DNA from: Rikenellaceae bacterium
GTDB lineage: Bacteria > Bacteroidota > Bacteroidia > Bacteroidales > Rikenellaceae
Assembly (NCBI GenBank): GCA_021201795.1
Contig: JAJQEF010000003.1
Coordinates: forward strand, 62,001-126,000
DNA length: 64,000 nucleotides
Direction of reading: 5' to 3'
The notes beneath the pieces were generated by a model. That model saw nothing but the letters and a program-made list of their open reading frames with translations. It made no database searches and was not told the origin of the DNA. Both the position numbers and the translations under genes were made by a program. Positions 1-11,908 of the stretch are shown here, one piece after another (within the stretch, counting starts at the first letter, position 1; each line of letters opens with the position of its first letter).

Positions 1-501
1 GATTATACCCATATTGTAAAAGATATTGAACGGGAAATGTCACGCAGAGATAGTTCGGAATTACCTATTGTAGTTTCCTATTTTGCGAAAAACGTTTCTG
101 AATATTCAAGAGAAGATATTATAGCTTATCTTAAAAGTAAAGGTTTATATGAGAAGTCTCCTATCGAACAGGTATGTTCACTCAGACCTTTATTGGATTA
201 TTATTCGTTTAAAAAATACGATCAGTCTTACTCCATGTTTGAGTTTTTAAGACCTAAAGTACTGAATGGAGAGCTGGGACGGGAGGCTGCACTGGAGTAC
301 CTTAATGAGTTCAGGATGTTGATTGTAAAAATGGTAGAGGAAGCGGAAATGAAAAATAATCTGGAGAATTCGAAAGAAAAATTTAATGAACTGTTCAGCC
401 GTGTCGGACTGACGTTAGATCAAGCCGAATATCTTACGGAAAAATATTTAGATCTGATCAAATATCATGAAATATTAAACATTAATCCTGAAAACATATA
501 A
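1..501 (+). CDS. Hypothetical protein, C-terminal part (frame open to the window edge)
   Basis: Frame 1 is open from base 1 (DYTHIVKDIEREM...) to a stop at 501; no family recognised; sits 24 bp upstream of the NRPS frame. Confidence 0.5.
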   Translation, partial: DYTHIVKDIEREMSRRDSSELPIVVSYFAKNVSEYSREDIIAYLKSKGLYEKSPIEQVCSLRPLLDYYSFKKYDQSYSMFEFLRPKVLNGELGREAALEYLNEFRMLIVKMVEEAEMKNNLENSKEKFNELFSRVGLTLDQAEYLTEKYLDLIKYHEILNINPENI

Positions 502-524
502 TAGTTGTTAACAGTTATAATCGA

Positions 525-3500
525 TTGCCCATGACAAGCGTTAAAATCAAAAAACAAGATATAGAAGATATTTTTCCTTTATTGCCAATGCAGGAAGCTA
601 TGCTGGCTGTATATGTAAATGATCACAGTGCTGAGGAAAACTGCGAGCAGATTTTAATAGAGATCACTGGACACATCGATAAAAAGATTTTCGGACAAGC
701 CTGGAAGTTTGTCGTTAATTCAAATCAGATGCTCAGGACTACGTACCGATGGAAGGGGCTGAAAAAAATTGTACAAATTGTTTTAAAAGAACATTCTCCT
801 GAAATTCGATATTTAGAAGTTTCCGGTAAAAATGAAGCAATAATAGCAGATATTTTATATAGAGACCGACAGGATAAATTCGATCTGGAGAAAGTTCCTT
901 TTCGAATAACACTGATAAAAGAAAACCAAAGATATATTCTTGTAATCAGTAACCATCACATTATAATGGATGGTTGGAGTACAAGTCTCGTAATCAATGA
1001 GTTTCTGAATGCCTATAATTATATCGCATGTGGTAATATACCGGAGAAAACAGCCAAATTAAGTATTAAGGGTTGGTTTAAAAATTATTCGGTAGAAAAA
1101 TCCGGCTTTTGGGATAACTACCTAAGGGGTTTAACTTTAGGTTATAAATTATTTCCTAAGGGAATCAATCATGCAAAATCTGGTTATACTACTAAGGCAG
1201 TTAGAATCTCGGAATGGAATAATGAAATTGCAAAGGCTTCCCGACAAGCAAAGGTTTCACCCGCAAGTTACTATTACGCGGCTTGGGCATTGTGCCTGCA
1301 AAAACATTTTAATTCTTTTGATGTTCTTTTTTATGTGACTCATTCGTTAAGGGAAAAAGAATGGGAAAATACTGTGGGATTATTCATAAATACCCTGCCT
1401 ATCCGGGTTAAAACAGAAGGCTATTCACCTCTCCAAGAGGTGGTAAAGTTAGTATATAACGATTTGGTAAACCAAATTCCTTACAGGACTGAAATGCCGG
1501 AGAGCCAACCACTTTACGGAGATTTCAATTCTCTCTTGGTTTTTAATAATTACCCCGTGAATCTTCATCGAGAGGAAGATACCAATATATATATCCAGAA
1601 TATCGAATATACTGAAAAGACTAACAATGGCATAACTTTGATCATATCTGATTTAAATGAACCGGAACTTAAAGTTATTTACAAAAATGAGTTGTTCTCC
1701 GATCCGGAGATCGATTATCTGCTTAATGAATATCTGGAAATTCTAATTGGTTTGGACGGAACTCAAAAAGAGGAAATTCTGACTCTTGAATACGAGGACA
1801 TTATTTTACCTCCCGTAATTAAAAATATCATTCCTAAAGATTTATGCTATAAATTAGTAAACAAGTTCGGGTCCGGTAATCAATATTGCCGGAACTATGC
1901 GTTGTATATTGAAGATAATAAGTGCTTTCACGATACTGGATTTTCAGTCTATCTCAATCAGATGAATGAGCTTCAGTTGATCGGATATGGAAACCGCATT
2001 TATATAGATGGCGTTTTTATCGACCTATAGCATCTTAGAGATGTTCTTAGAAACAAGTATGATTATTTCGAAGAAATTAGAATTTCTTCGGATAATTCAA
2101 GAATAAGTTTTACCATATATACTAAAACTGAAAATAATAATACTGAAATTGAGGAATTTTTCCAAAAATTTACCGGAATTGGACATGAACGGGCTAATCT
2201 TTTTTTTGAGTATGTTTCTGAGGAAGATGACATAATAAACACCATACGTAGTATATGGGAAGATATTTTCGAACTTCCCCGCTTTTCTATAAATGTCAAT
2301 GACCGGATAACCTATTATGACCATTCCTCATTGAAACTGGTAATCGGACTGGCCAGAATGAATAATAAATTCGGAAAAAATTTCAACATTGATTTTTTAA
2401 GATCTCATTCGACCATACGATTACATGCCGAAGTGATTAAAAGCGGGAAAGACACGGTCGAAGATCGTTTCGTTATAGAAAAATCCTTCATTGACAATAT
2501 GGAACCAGAAGTTTCCGCTTTGCAAAAGTCCTTTTACCTGATGCATCACAGCCGGACTGACACGACCGCTTACAACGTTCCGCATGTTCTCTCTTTTTCC
2601 AACAGTCTCAACCATGAAAAACTGGAAAGAAGCTTAAATACGATTATAGAGAGACATGAAATATTACGAACTACTTTTCATCTGGACAATAACCGCATTT
2701 ATCAGAATATACACAGCCATAATAGAATCACTTTAGATTATTTTGAGTCTCATAATGAAGGCGAAACCCGGAATTTGGTGGAGAATCTTATACGACCATT
2801 CGAGTTAGACAAGCTTTCATTATTCCGAGCAGCCATTATTTTCCAGCGATACATAAACAGGTATTTATTGGTTCTGGATGCACATCATATTATTATAGAC
2901 GGTTTTTCCTACGATATAATTCTAAAGGAGGTAATTCTTCTGTACAATGATATAAAAATCGGACTTCCAGAATTGCAATATAAGGATTATGTTCAAAGTT
3001 TCTTGAATGCAAAACATGGAGATGCCGCCGGATTCTGGGAAAATGAATTGAAGAATTCTTTTGCGGTTTCTAAATTTGGTAAGCACAAAATCTCCAAAGG
3101 CGAGCGTTCTGTATTCACTATGGATAGTACCACATATGACAATATTACAGGCTATATTACAGAGAAAAACTACCTCTCCGTTTTTACGTTGTTGACTGCT
3201 GCTTACAAATTGTTTTTGAGTGGACTCACAAATGATAAAGATGTACTTTTCGGAGCTACCTTCGCAGGACGGAACATCCCCCGGTCGGACGAAGTAGTTG
3301 GGCTGTTTATGAACTCATTACCGGTAAACCTGGTTATGGATGAATTTCTGTCGAATAAGGAATTCTTGGAGTACACCCAGAAAAAATAAATGAAATCCTG
3401 TTTCATCAACATTATCCTTATCAGCAAATACTGGAAGAATTAAGGGTGAGTTCCAAGAACGATTCAGGCGATTTTATTGATTTTGGCATTAATGTCCAAG

Positions 3501-6500
3501 ATTTCAGAGGGATTTACAGAAATTTGAATTCATTATTTCATTCTCCGTGTTTTGTCAGCGAGGAATATATTCTCAATCGGGAAGCCAGATTAAATCTGGC
3601 TTTCGAAATTGAAATTCTGGACCAACAGATTATATGTAAAATAGATTATTCGCCGGAATTGTACAGCCGTGAAAATGTTGAAGATTTTTTTGCCGGATAC
3701 GAGAAATTGTTAAATTCATTGTTGTTCCAAGACCATTATGTTTGTAAAGATGTTCTTTCTCAGATAAACAATTACCGTGTATATAAAGATAAAATAATCC
3801 AAAATCATTATTCCATAATAAACGGTTTATTCTGTCGTGTGGAAAAATTTAAAGGTGCTCGATATGTTTATTCAAACCACAGTATGGATATTTTTTGGAA
3901 TCATTTTTATTTTTCAACTCAAAACTACGGAATAAAACCGGTCGGATCTTCAAATCGTAAAAATATCGTATGCTACGATGAACCCGGCGGAATGCATCTT
4001 TTTCTATCCGATTATAAAAATTACGTACTTCTAGGGAGTGAAACATGGATGAAAAAAGATTTAGCTTCTGAAATTACCATACCCGATGATCCGGACTTGA
4101 AATTTGTAAAGGTAGAAGACGAAAAGGCTTTAAATGATTTTATTCGTTTATATGAACTGATATTCAATATAAGGACCCCTTTTTTTGGTTACCAGATCAG
4201 GAAGGATTTCTATGGAAAGTTACCAAAGTTATTTCATTACATCATTTATATTGGAAACCGGCCGGTTTCCATCGGTTCGACATCTGTTATTCAAACATCA
4301 GCTTATATTTATAATTTAGGAACAGATAAGTCCTGCCGGCAGAAGGGATACGGTAGATGCTTCGTAGGGAAATTACTGGTGGAATTAAAAACACAAGGAG
4401 TTACGGAGGTATATTTACAGGTAGATGATCAAAGTGCTGCAGAGGCCCTTTATCGGAAAAGTGGTTTTAAAGAATTGTTTACCAGATTTTATTATTTAAT
4501 AGAAGAAGAGACTGAAACGGAAATCTCATGGAACACAACCGCACAGAACTTCTGGAACAGACGTTTTGTCGATGTCGATTTACCTGGGCTCGATATTTAC
4601 AAAAAACAGATTCATAAAACTCAGGAATTGCAGACCGAAGGAACTGGTTTTGACGTCTTGCCGGAAGAAGAAAAACGAATCTATGCTATCGCGGCCTTTT
4701 CTCTTTTAATGATTAATTATTTGAATCAACATAATGTAATTATCGGATGGAAAGAAGCTTCGGTTTTTTCTTTTAACCATGAGGAAATTCTTCCCCTTAA
4801 AATAGAATGGGATGGTGCGATGTCCGCCTCCGACTGGTTAGATCGTATAAGAAAAGAAATCTGTGAGGTTAAGGATCATAAGGAATTATCGGATATTGAT
4901 ATAGCTAATTTGGCTTTCCCGACGGATTGTACGGTGAATTATTCTTTTGTTTGAGATTTTTCCGGTAACGCAAATAAATGTGTTTACGATACGACGCTGT
5001 TATTGAACGATAATTGTCTTGAGATCAGTTCACTGCATAGTTTTATAAATCATGAATTCGCAGAAAGATGCACGGATATAATCCATGAAATGATCCATAA
5101 ACCGTCGTTGGAAATTGGAAGTATTGAAATTATTTCCAGAAAAGAATTAGATGCGATAAAAGAAAATATAAATAATACTTTCAAGGATTATTCGTCCGAG
5201 AAAACAATTCTTGATTTATTTAAAACGATAGTATATAAAAAGACTGGAAATACGGCCTTAATTTATAAAGATGAAAAGTTAACGTACGGACAACTAGATA
5301 CATTAAGCAATAAAATAGCTAATTTTCTTCAGGGAGATTTGTACAGACATCAATCATATGTCACTGTAATGATCAATCATTGCTTCGAGTTATTCATATC
5401 TTACTTAGGAGTTGTAAAAGTGGGTAAAGCGTTTGTACCTATTGACGTTAAATGGCCTGAAAAAAGAGTGCTGCAGGTTGTGGAGCAGCTTGGTTCCAGG
5501 CTTGTACTGACTGTCGACAATAATAGAGAAATGGGAAATAGTTATCAGGGAATCGATTTTTTTGATGTAAAAGACTTATTATCTGGCGAAGGTAATGAAG
5601 AATTTTGCTCTTCTCAAATTAAAAAAACGATAAAATATATGCCATATTTACTTCGGGTACCACGGGCATCCCCAAAGCTGCGATTAACACCCATAAAGGT
5701 TTGCTGAACAGGCTACTTTGGATGAACGATTTTTTTTGGCAAACAGACTTCACAAAGAGTTTATCGAAGTACGCGCTATATATACGACAGCAGTGTATGG
5801 CAGTTTTTCTGGCCTCTGATAAATGGTAATGTATGCGTTATACAGAATCCTGATTATGATCTGGCCGGCAATTCTATTTTTGAATTAATTGAAAAATATA
5901 ACATCACTATTGTTGATTTTGTTCCTTCGGTATTTTATTATCTTAACCAAAACAGTGTTGAGGCTGACAACATCGTAGATAAACTCAAAACGTTGGATTC
6001 GATTATTCTGGGAGGGGCAGCTATAGACCTTCGTTCGACATTGGAATTTAAAAAAAGTTTTCCGCGAATCAGGATATTTAATTTATACGGTCCAACCGAG
6101 ACTTGCATTGGTGTTACGGCCTATGAAGTCACAGGCAATGAATCCAGGATTCCTTTGGGAAAACCGATTTCGAATACAGAGATATTAATTCTGAACGACA
6201 ATGGAAAGATATTGCCCCGAGGATTACGTGGCCGTCTCCACATCGGAGGGGTCCCCGTTGGTCTCGGTTATGTTAACGATAGCGAACGGACAGGAAAAAC
6301 GTTCGTTAGTAATCCATACAATAAGAAGCAAATAATCTACGATACCGGTGACCTTGGAGCCTATGGACACGATAATAACATAGAATTTCATGGGAGGGAC
6401 GATAACCAGGTTAAAATTAACGGGCATCGCATAGAATTGTCTGAAATAGATAATTGTATAGTTAAGCACCAAAATATAACCCGGGCTTTATCTATCGTTC

Positions 6501-9500
6501 ATAAAATAAATAATTCTCCAAAAATATGTTGCTACCTAATAATAAAAAATAAAATTACGGACGAAGAAATAACAGGCTACTTAAAAGCGATTCTTCCGGA
6601 ATATATGGTTCCGACTTTCTTTATCCGCGTGGATGAATTTCCGGTTCAGCCTTCAGGTAAAATCAATAATGCTTTACTGCCGCTGCCGACTATAAACCAA
6701 CACGAGTTAACAATTCCGGAAACGGTTGTTCAGATAAAGTTAGCCCGAATCTGGCAAAAGGTTCTGAAAATTGATTATGAACAAATCTACCAGGAATCTG
6801 ATTTTTTTGAATCGGGTGGAGATTCCATAAAGGCTGTCATTTTAAATACATATATCCGACAGCAATTTAACGTTAAACTTCACATCGGAGAAATATTCGA
6901 TCAATCACGTTTTAATGAATTGGCCGGATCCATAGAGAATAAGATCGTAAAGGTTTTGACTAAAATCGATAAAGCTTATCCCCGGCAGTATTATAATTTA
7001 ACCTCGACTCAAACGCGACTGTATTTTTTGAATCAACTTTATCCGGAATCATCTGTATACAATATTTCAAAGGTTTTTCTTTTGAAAGGAATTGTGGATA
7101 AAGATAGGATTGAGTCTGTTTTCGATTTTCTGGTGCAAAGGCACGAAAGCTTCCGTACTTTTTTTATAGATAAAGAAGAAAAGCCGGTACAAGTAATCGA
7201 TGAAGATGTTACATTTAAGTTGGATTTTCAAAAAAGTACATGGAAGGATGTTGAGAACGTTATCCGGGAATATATTAAACCTTTCGATCTGGCTAAATCT
7301 CCTTTATTAAGAGTGGGTATGATCGAATTGTCTGACGATGAATCTATGCTTATTGTCGATACTCATCATATTGTTACCGATGGGGTATCGCAAGATATCT
7401 TAGTAAAAGAATTTATTTCGGTATACAACGGTGAAAACCTTCCCGTTTTGCCATTAAATTATAAAGACTATGCCGAGTGGCAAAAAGGAGAAGATTGGGC
7501 CGATTCGATTTCGTCGCAAAAAGAATTCTGGATTAATGAATTTTCAGGGAAATATATCCCTTTGGATTTACCTACCGATTTCCGCAGACCCGGGTTTATG
7601 AGTTATGAGGGTGGCAGCAGGGAATTTTATATTTCCCCGGAGCAATTTGAAGACCTTAAGAAACTTGCACTCCAGGAAAAATCGACGGTCTTTATGATTT
7701 TATTCAGTGTATTTAATATTTTTCTTCATAAAATAAGCCATGCTGAAACTATTACCGTGGGAACCCCTGTCGCCGGACGAAATCATCCGGATATAGATAA
7801 TATTATTGGGTTATTCGTAAATACGTTGCCTATAACTACCCGTATAAAAAAGAACGAAAAATTCACGGATCTTTTATGTGAAGTCAAGAACAAGGTTGTT
7901 AATTGCATTGAGAATCAAAATTATCCATTAGATGAACTGATAGAAGATCTTAAATTGAGCGGAAACACCGGTTACAATCCATTATTCGATGTGGTATTTG
8001 TTTATCAAAATTACGAACATACCGAAATGAAGCTGCCTGGATTGGAAGTTATACCCTACCCGTTTTCAGGAAATACTTCAAAATTCGACCTAACATTTAC
8101 GGTGAAAGAAACATCGGGAGGACTACTTTTACAAATAGAATATTCAAAAGATTTATATACGCCGCAGTCTATAGGATGTTTTGCGAACATATTCAAAAAA
8201 TTACTGAGTTCGGTGATAGAAAAACCTGAATCCTCGATTTTTGAACTAGAGATTCTTCCAGAGGAGGATAGTATAAAAATACTAAATGAATTCAATGGTT
8301 CCGAAACTTCTTACCCTTCGAGTCTATCCATAATCGATCTTTTTGAAGTACAGACAGAGTGTAATGGAAACCGAAAAGCTGTAAGCGATAAAAGAAAATA
8401 TCTGGATTATACTGAATTAAATCGAAGAGCGAATAAAATAGGTCGTTACCTCATAGAAAACAATTTAAATAAAAGAGATGTAGTCGGGTTGGTCGGCGAA
8501 AAAAATATAGATACGGTAGCGGCAATGATCGGCATATTGAAAGCCGGATGTACTTATCTCCCTATTAATCCAGATTTACCGTATGACAGAATTTCTTATA
8601 TGTTGGAAGATTGTGGTGCGAGAATATTATTAACTCATGGAGGTGTGAAGAAATTAAATTTTCAGGTTAAGCAATGTGATTTAAATGAAATGAATTTAAT
8701 CGATTTTCCTGAGAATAATCCAACAGTTGAAATTTCACCCGATGACGGGGCATATATCATATATACTTCCGGAACCACAGGAAAACCTAAAGGAGCCTTA
8801 GTGTCACATGGAAATGTGGTACGACTGCTTTTCAATGATAAATTCCAGTTTGATTTTGACGAAAATGACAAATGGAGTTTATTCCATTCTTTTGGGTTTG
8901 ATTTTTCAGTATGGGAAATGTATGGGGCATTGTTGAGGGGAGGAGAAGCTGTTGTTATTTCGAAAGAAGATTCGCAGGATATGAGTCGTTTCGCCCGCAC
9001 TCTGAAGGAAAATGGAATTACGGTGTTGAACCAGACACCTTCTGCCTTTTATAAATTGAGCGAAGAGGTCCAGGATACAGGAATGGATTTGTCTTTTCTT
9101 AAATATTTGATCTTTGGTGGTGAAGAATTAAGATTTGATAAAATTGCATATTGGAAATCAAGATTTCCACGCACACGAATGATCAATATGTACGGAATTA
9201 CGGAAACTACCGTTCATGTCACCTATAAAGAAATTGAGAACGAGGACTTACAGGCAAATCTCAGTAACGTTGGAAGAGCAATACCAACCACGACGTTATA
9301 CATCTTCGATGAGAATATGCGAATACAACCTTTCGGAATACCCGGTGAAATATATGTAGGAGGGAAGGAAGTATGCAAAGGATATATAAAAAGAGACAAA
9401 TTAAATAAAGAAAAATTTTTACCGAACCCATATCGCCCTGTAGAAATTCTCTATAAATCGGGGGATAATGGGAAAATGTTACCTAGCGGGGAGGTAATTT

Positions 9501-10164
9501 ATCTTGGGAGAAAAGACAAACAAGTTCAAATTAGGGGTTTCAGAATTGAAAAAGGAGAAATAGAGTCAGTAGTACGTAAATTGGAAGGGATCAGGGATGT
9601 TCATATTTCAGATAAAAAACTAAAGGATGACCAGTTATATCTCATCGCTTATATAAAAAGTGATATGGAAATTCAGCAGCAAGAGATAAAGAATATGTTG
9701 AAAAAATCACTTCCTGATTATATGATCCCTTCTTATATTATTCGGCTTGATCAATTTCCACTCACGGTGAACGGTAAATTGGATGAAAATAAACTTCCTC
9801 TTCCTTCGATTAACGACGTTCCACGAAAAATTAATGTGGTAAAACCGGTGAGCAAAACTGAAATATTGCTGTACGAAATATGGGAAGATATTTTACCTGT
9901 TTCAGAATTTGGAATAACGGAGAACTTTTTTGACTTGGGGGGGGGAATTCATTGTTGTTGCTGACTATGAATAAACGCATTAACAATAAGTTTGATATCC
10001 ATGTTTCTCTGGTTAGTCTGTTTAAATATACCACTATCTCTTCGATTGCAAATAATTTAATAGACTATAAAACAGGCGGATCGGAAATTAATTTGGAAGA
10101 GGTAAATGATATGGTCAAATCGACAATGGAGATTTTTAATAAAATAAATAATAACCTGGAATAG
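525..10164 (+). pseudogene. Non-ribosomal peptide synthetase, multi-modular, interrupted by several in-frame stops and frameshifts. Reconstructed order: C - (A C-terminal subdomain only) - PCP - C - GNAT - partial C - A - PCP - C - A - PCP
   Basis: Three HHxxxDG condensation motifs (NHHIIMDG, AHHIIIDG, THHIVTDG). A-domain motifs FTSGTTGIPK, YTSGTTGKPKG, LYGPTET, MYGITETT. PCP motifs DHSSLK, ESGGDSIKA, DLGG(N)SLLL. Continuous homology across ORFs 525-2030, 2331-3389, 3446-4954, 5003-5707, 5993-9964 and 9952-10164 when stops/frameshifts are bridged. Confidence 0.9.
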
Positions 10165-10306
10165 TCTGGAACCGGAACCATTAATATATAATTTTTTAAA
10201 GATTAACTAACTGAATGAAAGATATAATTTAAGTGTTTGAGTTTTCGTGTCCGGAGATTCGGAGCGGTAAACAATGCGAGATTCTTGTTTCCGGATCTGG
10301 AGTAAT

Positions 10307-10336
10307 AAAAAAAGCAACCTTATGGTTGCTTTTTTT
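10307..10336. terminator. Rho-independent terminator after the NRPS
   Basis: AAAAAAAGCAACC-TTAT-GGTTGCTTTTTTT hairpin with T tract. Confidence 0.75.
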
Positions 10337-10877
10337 ATTGGAAATTGCGGTACCGGTACACCAGAGCTAATGTCCACAGGTTTTTCTTATATCTATTACT
10401 CAAGTTTTTTATTATTTTATCCCTGTATTTATAGGAGAGAGTCCTGTTTGCTGCTTAGATAGTTGCTGAAAAAGAATGGCTCGGGAAATTCAGGTCGTCC
10501 GTAATTTGTTAAATACCATATACTTATAATTGACAGAAACTTTTATACTTTGGCATACGCCAATTAGAAATGCGTCTATTCTCAAGGAAAACTCATACAT
10601 CGATTATATTCCGTTAGCCGTGAAGTAACAATGAAGCTGCTGTTGAGTGTTATTCTACCCTCTGTACATTTCGATTAACTGCGGAATAGAGACGCTGAAA
10701 ATATTCTACTTGTTCTCATGGTAGTTGGTTTTTAAATACAAAAAAAGCATAAAAGTTTGACTTTAAAGGCAAAATAAGTCCTTTAGAAAAGAAATTGCGT
10801 CTTATGGGTATTTGTAACCGCTGTAGGTTTTACCAATTTTAAATTGAAATCGGAAGGTTAAATTAAAACTGACAACT

Positions 10878-11903
10878 ATGTTAAAAACATGATTTTATAT
10901 ATCGGTTGTTTTAGCATTTACTGTTATATACGGATGCTTTAACACAGAAAATAGCAATTCACGAGATACCGAAATTACGGTGAAAACGATATCTGTGGAA
11001 TATGTCCGGGAAAATGTGAGCAATGAATATATCTGTATAGCAGAAGAAATGATGTCTTCAGCTATCAGTTTCCCGGTAAACGGTGCTATTGAAAAAGTAT
11101 ATGTGAACGAGGGGCAGAAGGTAAGTAAAGGAACGCTTCTGGCCGAGTTAAATACCCACAGTTTATCCAATGCTTATGCAGCAGCGAAGGCCCAGCTAGA
11201 CCAGGCAGAGGATGCGATGGAAAGGCTGCAGATGCTCTATGACAATGAGAGTCTTGCGGAGATAAAGTATATCGAGATAAAAACCGATCTGGAGAAGGCG
11301 CGCTCGATAGAGGCCATTGCTAAAAAAAATCTGGATGACAGTCGCTTAACAGCTCCGTTCAGCGGTATAATAGGTAAGAAAGCAGCTGAAGCAGGTGAAA
11401 ATGTTTTGCCGAACCAGACTGTATTTACGCTATTGAAGATTGACCAGATCAATGTAAGGATACCGGTGCCTGAAAAAGAGATCAATTGGATACATTCTTC
11501 ACAAACAGTTACGCTATTTGTTTCCGCTTTGGGTGATGAAATATTCGATGGAACCGTTATCGAGAAGGGCGTGGTCGCCGACAGGATTTCCCATACTTAT
11601 GATATAGTGATTAAGGTCAATGAGCCTGAACAGAAAATACTTCCCGGTATGGTTGTCAAGGTGCTGATTAACGATAACTCGAAAGAGATTATTTCAGTTC
11701 CTGTCAACTGTCTTCAGGTAGCTGCCAACGGTAGTAAATATGTATGGAAAGTTATCGACTCAAGGGCGTACAGACAGACTGTCCGTGTAGGTGAATTTGC
11801 AACAGGCGGTGTGGAAATAATTTCCGGATTAAACATAGGGGAATCCATAATTACCGAAAACTACCACAACCTGCACCAGGGAATGAAAATTAAAATAGAA
11901 TAA
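10878..11903 (+). pseudogene. RND/HlyD-family periplasmic adaptor lipoprotein; in-frame TGA at codon 5 (or initiates downstream)
   Basis: ATG TTA AAA ACA TGA TTT TAT ATA TCG... reads M-L-K-T-*-F-Y-I-S-V-V-L-A-F-T-V-I-Y-G-C, a lipoprotein signal peptide in frame with the 10980-11903 ORF; biotinyl-lipoyl-like region VNGAIEKVYVNEGQKVSKGTLLAEL; followed by RND pump and TolC. Confidence 0.8.
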
Positions 11904-11908
11904 TCGCT

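Noticed and set aside
3381-9945. Programmed ribosomal frameshifting at the homopolymers
   Set aside because: No consistent slippery heptamer with downstream pseudoknot, and the breaks occur in unrelated genes in both directions; slippage of DNA or consensus error is more likely.
10274-10462. 62-aa ORF downstream of the NRPS
   Set aside because: It spans the terminator hairpin and has no protein-like composition.
10572-10695. Imperfect inverted repeat GCGTCTATTC ... GAATAGAGACGC flanking about 100 bp, possible MITE or IS remnant
   Set aside because: Arms are short and imperfect, with no target duplication or transposase remnant seen.
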